Source: JAHBNG01 sp039028975 (GTDB lineage: Bacteria > Chloroflexota > Anaerolineae > Caldilineales > Caldilineaceae). Taken from it: 40,819 nucleotides of DNA. Below the pieces are notes generated by a model, which searched no databases, was not told where the DNA came from, and worked only from the letters and a program-made list of their open reading frames with translations. Below, in pieces: positions 1-7,313 of this stretch (positions are counted from its first letter, which is position 1; each line of letters opens with the position of its first letter). Where the stretch lies: NCBI GenBank assembly GCA_039028975.1, contig JBCCHB010000146.1:1-40819 (forward strand), written 5' to 3'. A program made the position numbers and the translations under genes.

Positions 1-365
1 ACCCGAGCACCCATCAAGTAGACTGTTAGCAGATTACCCTGCACAACATCCCACATATCCCGGCTGAGAACCACCACACATTCCAGGCCTAATTTACGTG
101 CTGCCGCGGTAGTCAACCGAGCGTGATTGCTCTGCATGGATCCACAGGTAACCAGCGTATCCGCACCAGCCGCTCGCCCCTGGGCAATCTCGTATTCAAG
201 CTTGCGGGGTTTGTCCCCACCCAAGGTGAGATCAGTCAGATCATCTCGCTTGAGGTACAGCTCTATACCGAGTTGCTCGCTGAGATGGGGAAGAAAATCG
301 AGAGGCGTTGGCGTACGCGTTAACTCTTCACGGGGATACTGCTTTAAGGAAGTTTCGATGGACAT
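1..365 (-). CDS. D-cysteine desulfhydrase / ACC deaminase family PLP enzyme (partial, C-terminus outside window)
   Basis: The reverse strand reads an open frame from an ATG at 365 to the window edge, giving the first ~121 residues. It contains TPLDFLPHLSEQLG, YLKRDDLT, GGDKPRKLEYE and TCGSMQSNHAR. The GG(N/D)KxRKL motif carries the lysine that binds pyridoxal phosphate in fold-type II enzymes of the D-cysteine desulfhydrase and 1-aminocyclopropane-1-carboxylate deaminase family; GSMQSNHAR is the following substrate-side loop. Such enzymes release ammonia and, from D-cysteine, pyruvate and sulfide. The usual Asn of GGNK is Asp here. It starts 14 nt after the stop of the TauE-type permease gene, so the two are probably co-transcribed. 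The exact substrate cannot be fixed from the N-terminus alone. Confidence 0.85.
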   Translation of the reverse strand, partial: MSIETSLKQYPREELTRTPTPLDFLPHLSEQLGIELYLKRDDLTDLTLGGDKPRKLEYEIAQGRAAGADTLVTCGSMQSNHARLTTAAARKLGLECVVVLSRDMWDVVQGNLLTVYLMGAR

Positions 366-379
366 ATATTTATCGTTTT

Positions 380-1123
380 CTAACCTAGAATTATCTGGCG
401 AACCAGTAGGACGGCAGAGACAATCAAGGCTACCGCAGCAAATCCCCGTAAGCGTTCTGAATGTACCCGATGAGCAACTTGCGCACCAATCCAAACGCCA
501 ACGGCTTGGACAAAACCCAATGCGGTCCCCAGCATCAAATCAACCTGGCCAAAGAGCACAAATCCAATGGACGCTGAAATAGCAATCGGTAACTGGATTC
601 CCTGAACAACGCCGACGGCTTTGAGCACAGGAACACTCAGCAGTAAAAAGATGGGCATCAACATCACTGCTCCTCCTGTTCCAGTCAGGGCAGAACCAAA
701 TCCTACGATTATGCCGATACAGACCAACCAGTGCGGAGCAATTATCGTCCCGCTACTCCCCAAGAGTTGTTGTTTTACCAACGCATTCCAAGCTGAGTAA
801 AGCAGAACCGCAACCAAAATTCCGGCCAATACGTTCGTCGGTAAGCTCACATTGGTACGAGCACCAACGATGGATGCCGGAATAATCCCCAACACCAGCC
901 AGCCAGACATAGCCCAATCGATAGACCCTTTGCGCCCATAGACAACGACTCCCATCAAGCCGGTGAAAAGAAAGCTCCACATGCTTGTTGCCATGGCAAG
1001 CGGAAGATCCATGCCTAACAAGAAGACCAATGATGGGGCCAATAAGACTCCACCGATGCCTACCGTTCCGATCATGGTGCCGACAATGAGGCCAATCAAG
1101 CCCACTAAAATAATGAGTGACAC
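380..1123 (-). CDS. TauE/SafE family membrane permease
   Basis: A 247-residue, almost entirely hydrophobic protein with about eight predicted membrane spans in two similar halves. The N-terminal half begins LIGLIVGTMIGTVGIGGVLLAPSL and the second half repeats the pattern as IIVGFGSALTGTGGAVMLMP, the glycine-rich signature of the TauE/SafE (DUF81) family, whose members export sulfite, sulfoacetate or other organic anions. The start is a GTG at 1123, the only start codon after an in-frame stop just upstream. It lies 42 nt after the GNAT gene and 14 nt before the D-cysteine desulfhydrase-like gene. That neighbour suggests export of a sulfur compound, but this is inference. Confidence 0.85.
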   Translation of the reverse strand: MSLIILVGLIGLIVGTMIGTVGIGGVLLAPSLVFLLGMDLPLAMATSMWSFLFTGLMGVVVYGRKGSIDWAMSGWLVLGIIPASIVGARTNVSLPTNVLAGILVAVLLYSAWNALVKQQLLGSSGTIIAPHWLVCIGIIVGFGSALTGTGGAVMLMPIFLLLSVPVLKAVGVVQGIQLPIAISASIGFVLFGQVDLMLGTALGFVQAVGVWIGAQVAHRVHSERLRGFAAVALIVSAVLLVRQIILG

Positions 1124-1165
1124 GTCTTCATTTACTCACTACATTCCTCAGAAACGGTGACACGA

Positions 1166-1669
1166 TTACCGAAGCCCCTTGACCAAAAAGCGCAATGGAT
1201 CTCGAACCGTTTTGACAGCACCATCTTGTGCCTGAAACTGATACTCATCTATGTAGCGTTCTATGGATGAATGGGAATATCCAAGACGACGATAAAGGGC
1301 ATAAGCTCTTGGGTTCTCGTGTGCAACCCCCAATCCGATCTGCCTAAAGCCTCGCTTCTGGGCTTCCTGCTCACACGTACCAATTAGTTGAGTACCAATT
1401 CCCTGGGATTGGAAGTCTGGGTTGATACCAAGCCGATAGATCTCTGGGCAGGTTGGATAGGCCTTGTGTACATCTGGGTCCCGGGGACCGTCCCAACGAA
1501 CAAACCCCGTTCCAATGGGTTGATGCTCAAGCCACACCACATAAAATGTCAACAAACCCAGGGATTGGTCGCGCAACTCAATAGCGTGGGGGCGCTTGTA
1601 AGAGGCCCGAACGTTTTTATAGAGTATAAAGAGAACATCTTCAGAAACTGGACGAATGTCTACATGCAT
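1166..1669 (-). CDS. GNAT family N-acetyltransferase
   Basis: A 167-residue protein of usual GNAT length. Motif A is visible as YRLGINPDFQSQGIGTQLIG, with Q-S-Q-G-I-G-T corresponding to the acetyl-CoA pyrophosphate-binding (R/Q)xxGxG/A loop, followed by motif B (IGLGVAHENPRAYALYRRLGY). The enzyme should transfer an acetyl group from acetyl-CoA to an amine; the acceptor is unknown. It is the first gene of a likely three-gene unit with the TauE-like permease and the PLP enzyme downstream. No strong ribosome-binding site is seen before the ATG at 1669. Confidence 0.85.
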   Translation of the reverse strand: MHVDIRPVSEDVLFILYKNVRASYKRPHAIELRDQSLGLLTFYVVWLEHQPIGTGFVRWDGPRDPDVHKAYPTCPEIYRLGINPDFQSQGIGTQLIGTCEQEAQKRGFRQIGLGVAHENPRAYALYRRLGYSHSSIERYIDEYQFQAQDGAVKTVRDPLRFLVKGLR

Positions 1670-1812
1670 AGCGAAATTTTCTTAAGAATAGAAGGGAGCT
1701 TTCTGCACATATAGATGGCCAGAAAAGTTCTGTCCTTCCTTCCGAGATTTTCCAGAGTGGATTGAACAAGAGTTGGGACAAGGCTTTTCTAGCGAAGTAT
1801 ATCTCACCCAAT

Positions 1813-2544
1813 CTACAAGGGTTGTGCAGTAGAAACCGTTGTCGTATCCATGAGAAAATTCACAATCCACTGAGCCATGATCTCGTTATCCACCTGACGT
1901 TCAGATGTTCGGACTTCAGCAATGTTGCTCTGTTCTTCCTCAACCATAGGGCGCAGTAACTCAATTGCCCGATGCATTACGTTGGCGGTGAATTCGGGAT
2001 GAGCCTGTAAACCCAATACCTGCTTCCCAACGATAAACATACCGTTGGGGCAAAAAGCATTTCCTGCCAACTGAATAGCTCCTTCTGGCAACCTCATCAC
2101 CTGATCCTGATGGCAGAAGTAGAAATTGCCTTGGGGCAATCTTGGTGCCATCCAGGGCTGCAGTTTGGCAATCTCTACCGTATTCGGCCCGATTCCCCAT
2201 CCCTTGCTTGATTTCTCTGTGTGGCCACCCAATGAATGGGCTAACATCTGATGACCAAAGCAGATGCCCACCAGCTTTTTGCCATCTAGATAGCTATCCC
2301 GGATAAAATCGCCCAGTTGACCAATCCAGCCTTCATCATCATAGACGCCCTTGGGGCTACCTGTAATCAGGTAGGCATCGCATTCGTCAGTGGTTCGCGG
2401 GAATTCGCCTTCTGTGATGCGGTATTCAATCAGCGTCATCCCATGGTCAGCCAAGGCAAAAAATTGGTCAAAGTTCTGAAATTCTTCCGCCTGAAATTCT
2501 TCCTCATCCTGAGGAGTGCAGGCATTTAGGATACCGAGTTGCAT
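1813..2544 (-). CDS. Class I glutamine amidotransferase (GMP synthase-like)
   Basis: A 243-residue stand-alone GATase1 domain. The nucleophile elbow is GICFGHQML with Cys95, and the triad partners are seen as AHPEF with His182 and Glu184. An oxyanion-type loop (YLITGSPKGVYDD) precedes it. Such free-standing proteins hydrolyse glutamine, or act on gamma-glutamyl bonds as the PuuD-like and gamma-glutamyl-peptide hydrolases do. The gene starts 22 nt after the PLP decarboxylase gene, which suggests one transcript and perhaps amine metabolism (making an amine, then processing a gamma-glutamyl amine); this link is inference. The start ATG at 2544 is preceded by AGGG. Confidence 0.85.
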   Translation of the reverse strand: MQLGILNACTPQDEEEFQAEEFQNFDQFFALADHGMTLIEYRITEGEFPRTTDECDAYLITGSPKGVYDDEGWIGQLGDFIRDSYLDGKKLVGICFGHQMLAHSLGGHTEKSSKGWGIGPNTVEIAKLQPWMAPRLPQGNFYFCHQDQVMRLPEGAIQLAGNAFCPNGMFIVGKQVLGLQAHPEFTANVMHRAIELLRPMVEEEQSNIAEVRTSERQVDNEIMAQWIVNFLMDTTTVSTAQPL

Positions 2545-2566
2545 TGTATAACCCTATTGTTGATAG

Positions 2567-3988
2567 TTAATGACTCATCTTCTCGGCAATTTGGGTCATC
2601 AGCGCCCATGCCGCGGCCACGTCTTCTCGCTCAGTCGGGTAAGCGCCAATACTCACGCGCACCATCCACTTTCCGTCAAGCGTGGCTGGCGTTAAGTACG
2701 CACCACCAGATTGATTAACTGCCGCGGCCCACGCTTGCGTATGTTGATCGAGCGCCTCATCCTCAAACCCTGGCGGTTCATGGCGGATACAGACTGTTTG
2801 CAAGGGGACCGGTGCCAAGACGCTCCAAGTGACACGTCCCCGGACTTCGTTCTCTAGCCATCTCGCGTTGGCCATATCACGACGCAGACGTTCCTGCAGC
2901 CGGGACACACCCTGTTCCCGAATGAGCGCCCAGAGTTTGAGTGCTCGAAAACGACGCCCCAATGGGATGCCCCAATCGCGGTAATTCTTCACCGCTTCGT
3001 CTGCTGCACTTTGAAGATAGCTGGGATTGGTTCCCATCACACGAACCAAATGCTCTGGATCTTGCACATAGTATGCGGTACAGTCAAAAGCCGCCCCCAA
3101 CCACTTATGGGGATTGAGCACCAGTGAATCCGCTCCTTCAATGCCTTCCCAAAGATGACGACATTCGGGCAAAATCATGGCAGAACCGGCTAACGCAGCA
3201 TCTACGTGAATCCAAATTCCGTGGGGTTGGGCGACATTGACAATTGCCCCGACGGGATCGATAGCTGTTGTGGTGGTTGTGCCCGTGGTTGCCACCACGG
3301 CGCAAGGCTGAAGACCTGCAGCGAGATCCTCTGCGATGGCTTGCGCTAACGACCCAGGCGCCAATGCAAAGTGCTCATCCACGTCTATCAAGCGAACATT
3401 CTCCCGTCCAAATCCAGCCAGCAGTGCCGCTTTATCAACCGAACTGTGCGCATATTTGGAGACGTAGACGACCAGCGGTTTTTCGGCTGCTTGCAATCCG
3501 CCCTTAGCCAATCCAAATTGGGTGGAGCGTTCCCGAGCGCAAATTAGTGCCAACAAAGTGCTTGTAGAGGCCGTATCCTGAATGACGCCACTCCAAGCAT
3601 CAGATAATCCCACCATCTGGCGAAGCCAATCGGTGGCAACCTCTTCGACTTCCGTTAGTGCTGGTGCGGATTGCCAAGAGAGACCTAACGCCCCTAACCC
3701 AGTGCTCATATAGTCACCCAGTACGCTAGAGAGCATTGAATTGGCCGGAAAATACCCAAAGAAGCTGGGGTGTTGAAAGTGGGAAATCCCTGGTACGACA
3801 ATTTTATCTAGATCGGTCAGGATATCTTCAAACGATTCTGGTTCAACAGGTGGTGATGTTGGCAGGTTTGCGCGAACGTCACCTGGCTCTACCTGAGACA
3901 TAACAGGAAACTGACGGATGCCAGCACGAAAGTCGGCGATCCAGTCGATAAGTTGGTGGCCAGCGGTGCGGAATTCTTCTGGTGTCAT
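2567..3988 (-). CDS. Pyridoxal-dependent group II decarboxylase (aromatic-L-amino-acid decarboxylase-like)
   Basis: A 473-residue protein, the usual length for the family. The N-terminus (TPEEFRTAGHQLIDWIADF) and the HPSFFGYFPANS segment are typical of aromatic amino acid decarboxylases. PLP-site residues are visible: His181 (KYAHSSVDKA) stacking on the cofactor, Asp263 (IHVDAALAGSA) pairing with the pyridine nitrogen, and Lys295 (LNPHKWLGA) forming the Schiff base. The reaction is loss of CO2 from an amino acid to give an amine; Trp, Tyr, DOPA and Phe are possible substrates and cannot be distinguished here. It is the first gene of a unit with the glutamine amidotransferase. The region upstream is filled with palindromic repeats. 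Confidence 0.9.
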   Translation of the reverse strand: MTPEEFRTAGHQLIDWIADFRAGIRQFPVMSQVEPGDVRANLPTSPPVEPESFEDILTDLDKIVVPGISHFQHPSFFGYFPANSMLSSVLGDYMSTGLGALGLSWQSAPALTEVEEVATDWLRQMVGLSDAWSGVIQDTASTSTLLALICARERSTQFGLAKGGLQAAEKPLVVYVSKYAHSSVDKAALLAGFGRENVRLIDVDEHFALAPGSLAQAIAEDLAAGLQPCAVVATTGTTTTTAIDPVGAIVNVAQPHGIWIHVDAALAGSAMILPECRHLWEGIEGADSLVLNPHKWLGAAFDCTAYYVQDPEHLVRVMGTNPSYLQSAADEAVKNYRDWGIPLGRRFRALKLWALIREQGVSRLQERLRRDMANARWLENEVRGRVTWSVLAPVPLQTVCIRHEPPGFEDEALDQHTQAWAAAVNQSGGAYLTPATLDGKWMVRVSIGAYPTEREDVAAAWALMTQIAEKMSH

Positions 3989-4055
3989 AATGTTGCCGAA
4001 TAAATATATCGCAGTATATGGTTCAAACAGTTTTGGTTCAACCAGATCTCACGTG

Positions 4056-4153
4056 GTTGACAGAAAAAATGAACAGGGATTAGCCAGGTTATTAAGATTA
4101 GAAGAGAAAAATCTTCTTAATCTTTAAAATCTTTGTTCAATAAAGTTGTCAAC
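4056..4153. repeat. Imperfect ~98-bp palindrome (MITE-like or hairpin)
   Basis: The left arm GTTGACAG...ATGAACAGGGATT and the right arm AATCTTTGTTCA...TTGTCAAC are imperfect reverse complements, and the centre holds a second dyad (AAGATTAGAAGA against TCTTCTTAATCTT). The whole stretch can fold back on itself. It lies in the spacer upstream of the decarboxylase gene and does not match the two other repeat families of the window. Confidence 0.5.
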
Positions 4154-4184
4154 TACATGAAATCCCAAAGAATCACAGTTTTTA

Positions 4185-4338
4185 AGAAATGGTAATTAAA
4201 TAACTTACACATAAGGTGACAGGCACTTACGAAGTCACTTGGTAGGCCAAGCCTTACGATCGCTAGGAAGTTAGATGCCACAGTCGCAAGCGACTGCTTC
4301 GCAAACACCAACGCGCAAGTTATTTAAGACCAACTCCT
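4185..4338. repeat. MITE-like element, family 2, copy 1
   Basis: The left end reads AGAAATGGTAATTAAATAAC and the right end, on the other strand, AGGAGTTGGTCTTAAATAAC. These match the ends of copies near 36500 and 40500 (consensus AGGAAnGGnAnTTAAATAACTTG). The inner part also shares GCGCGTTGGTG and GTGACAGGCAC with the 36.5-kb copy. No protein is encoded. The right end lies on the stop codon of the cupin gene. Confidence 0.65.
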
Positions 4339-5074
4339 ATGGAAGAACAATTGCCTGACAGCGAATTAGCTGGGCGGTCTCTGTTCCCAGGTTCTGCACA
4401 ATCACTGCTTCCCCCGGAGGCACAAAGGCGACACCTCGGTTGGGAATGCTCCAGGACTCTCCAGCTGATGCAATCGTGGCTGTGCCCTGCCAAGCAAACC
4501 AGATCGATTCGCCTTCGGTCGCCGATCTAGATATCTCTCCATTTGGCTCAAGCTCATAATAGTTGAGATGCATCTCTTTGGTGCCAGTCTCCGGAGACGC
4601 CGCGTGCCAACTCTTTATGCCTGCCAAGTTTGTTGGTTGCTCCTCAGTGAGCTGGCGAATCTGCACTGTAGTCACATGGCCTTCCGGTGGCCTGGGTGTC
4701 ACGCCGGTGTTGGCTGGATCCCGATCGCCAGAGTAGAGTGACTGGTCCGGAGGTGCTTGAAAGCTAATGAGGATGGCTTGGGCATGGGTGGTATTGACAG
4801 TCCCGTGGACCTCACCAGGTGGGATGTATGCAAAGTCTCCTTGGTGGATAGGTGTGTATTCATCGCCTTGCCGCACCGAGACACCTCCCTCCAGCACAAT
4901 AAAAATATCAGCGGAGACGTCATGAAAGTGTTGGGGAAATTCATGGCCAGGCTGGAAGATCGAGTAGTTCATGGTGATGCCCTGGGCACCAATTTCAGGG
5001 CTGACCAAGTGACGTGAATCGCCTCCACCCATTTGAAAACGATTGCCTTGCTCTAAAGGAATAATTTTTGTCAT
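4337..5074 (-). CDS. Two-domain cupin protein
   Basis: A 245-residue bicupin. The first cupin motif (PGHEFPQHFHDVSADIF) provides His49 and His51, with Asp where the family usually has the metal-binding Glu; the second motif (YIPPGEVHGTVN) provides a further His. The C-terminal cupin (residues ~150-245) has lost the metal-binding histidines (GEISRSATEGESIWF). The ATG at 5074 was chosen because it lies 13 nt after the stop of the antiporter gene, whereas the longer frame would run into it. The substrate is not recognisable. The stop codon TAG is formed at the very end of a family-2 repeat element, so the natural C-terminus may have been altered. Confidence 0.8.
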   Translation of the reverse strand: MTKIIPLEQGNRFQMGGGDSRHLVSPEIGAQGITMNYSIFQPGHEFPQHFHDVSADIFIVLEGGVSVRQGDEYTPIHQGDFAYIPPGEVHGTVNTTHAQAILISFQAPPDQSLYSGDRDPANTGVTPRPPEGHVTTVQIRQLTEEQPTNLAGIKSWHAASPETGTKEMHLNYYELEPNGEISRSATEGESIWFAWQGTATIASAGESWSIPNRGVAFVPPGEAVIVQNLGTETAQLIRCQAIVLP

Positions 5075-5087
5075 ATTTCGTTCCCCA

Positions 5088-6695
5088 CTACGCCTTGGCC
5101 CCTTCTGCTGTAACGGCTTCCACCTGTTCAACAAACTCCTCTACATCTAAGGCAAGCAACCCTGCATCAGGTGATTGGATGGCTTCATCAACTTCGGCCT
5201 CTAGTTCTGCCAGAGCTTCATCACTCAGCAATCCTTCGTGAGCCAGGTCACTCAAGGCAGAGCGCTGGGCACGCAACACCTCTTTACGAGTCAGGTAAAC
5301 GATCTTTTCATGGAGTTCTGGATGCTCAGTGAGCATATCATTGGTGGCTTGGTTTAGCGCCTGCTCATTTGCTTCTAGCTCTCGGGTCACCGTATCCCAA
5401 GCGGCTGGGACAAGAGCCCCCTCCTGGTAGAGCCGATCCAGATGGCGACGGGCGGCTCTGGTTGCCAGGAGCTTCCCTTGCAACATCTCGTATTCGACGG
5501 GCGTTGTGCTGGCTTGGGTCATACCAAGGCGACGAAGAAGTGTAGGGATGGTAGTTGCCTGAATGAGTAAGGTAAAGAGCACCACCGCAAACGTCATGGC
5601 CAATAGTTCACTCCGCTCCTGCACAGCAAAGGGGATACTTAATACCAAAGCCAAGCTGATGGCTCCCCGCAATCCCCCCCAGTACAAGACGTGGAGATAG
5701 GATTGAGGCAAGTCGGGCTTAATGAGCCGAATTAGCGAACCCAAACCATAAACATTGATGGCCCGTGAGGCAAGGACAGCGACCACAGCCAAGATAGCAG
5801 GCACCAGGAATTGCTGTAGAATAGCACCATCTACATTGAGGCCGATCAGAATGAAGACCAGAGAGTTGGCCAAAAAGGCTAAGTATTCCCAAAAATTAAA
5901 GAGTACAATGCGCGTTGTAGGCGACATACCCCGCGGCCCTAGAGCACCGCTAAGCAACCCAGCCGCAACCACGGCCAAAACACCACTGAAGTGGAAATAT
6001 TGACCTAAGGCAAAGCTGGCATAAGCGGCCAGGGTAGTAATGGTGATTTCAATGAGATAATCATCGATTCGGGCAATCAACTGAGCCGCGAGATAGCCAA
6101 AGAGAGCGCCGACCGCAATACCGCCCACCGACTCTTTGAAGAAATCGAAGATGCCCTCGATCAAAGAAAATTCGCCATGTTGTACCAGGGCCAACACAAT
6201 GCCAAAGAGAACAACCGAGGTTCCATCATTGAAGAGGCTTTCCCCTTCAACCAATGTGGTTAATCGCTTGGGAGCGCCAACAGAGCGGAACGTGGCTACC
6301 ACAGCCACTGGATCTGTAGCCGAAATTAGAGCGCCAAAGAGAAGCCCTACCGGAAAAGAAAGAATGCCCAAAAAGGCCAATACGCCCCCAACCACAAAGG
6401 CACTAAGGAGCACACCGGGTATGGCCATGGTCAATATGGGAATAAAATCAGCACGTAGTTTACGTATATCAACATGGAGCGCTGCTTCAAAAAGCAAGGG
6501 AGGGGCAAAGACAAAAAGCACCAGATCGGGTGTCATCTCCAACTCGATATTGGTCTGAAATGCTAAGACAAGGCCCGCAAGGACAAGAGCAACTGTATAA
6601 GGGATGTTGATATACCGAGTTATGATGGCCACTGCAGAAGCTACCAATAAGACAATAATGATTTGGATTTCTGTAATGAGGAAGACTGATTCCAT
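5088..6695 (-). CDS. Na+/H+ antiporter, CPA1 (NhaP/NHE-like) family
   Basis: A 535-residue membrane protein. About 12 hydrophobic spans cover residues 8-395, followed by a soluble, charged, probably helical tail (residues ~400-535, LEANEQALNQATNDML onwards). Ion-binding motifs of the CPA1 family are visible: ATDPVAVVATFR with Asp128 and GESLFNDGTSVV with Asn156-Asp157. It should exchange Na+ (or K+) for H+ at the cytoplasmic membrane. AAAGGTG lies 5-6 nt before the ATG at 6695. The cupin gene follows by 13 nt. A short family-1 repeat sits about 30 nt upstream of the start, inside the likely promoter or leader. Confidence 0.92.
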   Translation of the reverse strand: MESVFLITEIQIIIVLLVASAVAIITRYINIPYTVALVLAGLVLAFQTNIELEMTPDLVLFVFAPPLLFEAALHVDIRKLRADFIPILTMAIPGVLLSAFVVGGVLAFLGILSFPVGLLFGALISATDPVAVVATFRSVGAPKRLTTLVEGESLFNDGTSVVLFGIVLALVQHGEFSLIEGIFDFFKESVGGIAVGALFGYLAAQLIARIDDYLIEITITTLAAYASFALGQYFHFSGVLAVVAAGLLSGALGPRGMSPTTRIVLFNFWEYLAFLANSLVFILIGLNVDGAILQQFLVPAILAVVAVLASRAINVYGLGSLIRLIKPDLPQSYLHVLYWGGLRGAISLALVLSIPFAVQERSELLAMTFAVVLFTLLIQATTIPTLLRRLGMTQASTTPVEYEMLQGKLLATRAARRHLDRLYQEGALVPAAWDTVTRELEANEQALNQATNDMLTEHPELHEKIVYLTRKEVLRAQRSALSDLAHEGLLSDEALAELEAEVDEAIQSPDAGLLALDVEEFVEQVEAVTAEGAKA

Positions 6696-6722
6696 AATTC
6701 ACCTTTCTCAATTTGATTTACC

Positions 6723-6758
6723 ATACCGCAGTCGTTTTCAAACCGAGCTGAGTATAGA
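6723..6758. repeat. MITE-like element, family 1, short copy A
   Basis: A 36-bp hairpin with ends TACCGCAGTCG and CGAGCTGAGTATAG around TTTTCAAA. It equals the two terminal inverted repeats of the longer copies brought together without the centre, and is nearly identical to the copy at 40315-40352. It lies just upstream of the antiporter gene. Confidence 0.6.
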
Positions 6759-6937
6759 ACGGTGACCAGTTCTCAAAACCGGATATTGACGAACCGAATA
6801 CTAACAGACTGGATAGTGACCGGAAAACGGCCCAAGAGTTCTTGCGTTTACAAGTATACTTATAGTATCAGGATGTACGACATTCTACAAAGGTACAATG
6901 TGGGTGCAGCCACCATGAGGGCATTGCGTTATTTCTA

Positions 6938-6980
6938 CACCATCACTACCTGGGCTATGCTCTATCGCGCAGTGATGGTG
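6938..6980. promoter_or_regulatory. 10-bp perfect dyad just upstream of the met promoter
   Basis: CACCATCACT and AGTGATGGTG are perfect reverse complements separated by 23 bp, and the right arm ends one base before the -35 box of the methionine operon. Position and symmetry suggest an operator or activator site, though an RNA hairpin is also possible. Confidence 0.4.
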
Positions 6981-6981
6981 T

Positions 6982-7010
6982 TTGACAATCCATGCCGAAC
7001 CTGCTATAGT
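6982..7010 (+). promoter_or_regulatory. Sigma-A type promoter of the met operon
   Basis: A perfect -35 box TTGACA (6982-6987) and a -10 box TATAGT (7005-7010) are separated by exactly 17 bp. Transcription should begin near 7017, some 12 nt before the SAM-I aptamer. Confidence 0.8.
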
Positions 7011-7028
7011 CCTCTTCAAAATTGTGAC

Positions 7029-7151
7029 CTTATCCAGAGAGGTGGAGGGATCGGCCCCATGAAACCTCGGCAACCCGGCAATCACGCAATGGAGCGTAGA
7101 GTATGCGCCAGGGTGCCAATTCCGCAGCGTAGTTCAGTACTGGAAGATGAG
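7029..7151 (+). promoter_or_regulatory. SAM-I riboswitch (S-box) aptamer
   Basis: The leader holds the S-box core in order: CTTATC with AGAGAGGTGGAGGGA, then GGCCCCATGAAACCTCGGC AACC, then AGGGTGCCAATTCCGCAGCG, ending in GATGAG, which pairs with CTTATC to close helix P1 (one wobble pair). It lies upstream of methionine genes, as expected. On SAM binding P1 forms and the downstream terminator should be free to fold. Confidence 0.92.
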
Positions 7152-7226
7152 TGTTCGCATCATATTGGTTTGGGCAGCTTTTCATCACATATTCCCCAGT
7201 AATTGCCCAACAACCGATAGATTCGC

Positions 7227-7256
7227 AACCTCTACCTTCCTGGTAGGGGTTTTTTG
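7227..7256 (+). terminator. Intrinsic terminator of the SAM-I expression platform
   Basis: AACCTCTACC and GGTAGGGGTT form a 10-bp stem (one wobble) with a short loop, followed at once by a T run. It is placed between the aptamer and metY. An upstream stem (TTGGGCA near 7169 with TGCCCAA near 7204) may take part in the switch. Confidence 0.85.
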
Positions 7257-7313
7257 TTATATACAAGTCTATCTTATATCAAAGAGACGAAACGATTAAG
7301 GAGAAAATTCAAG

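Noticed and set aside
127..582. A 151-codon plus-strand frame at the left edge
   Set aside because: It is antisense to the PLP enzyme and the end of the TauE/SafE gene, which have clear family motifs.
6762..7202. A 146-codon plus-strand frame across the met leader
   Set aside because: It runs through the promoter and the SAM-I aptamer; the RNA signal explains the sequence.
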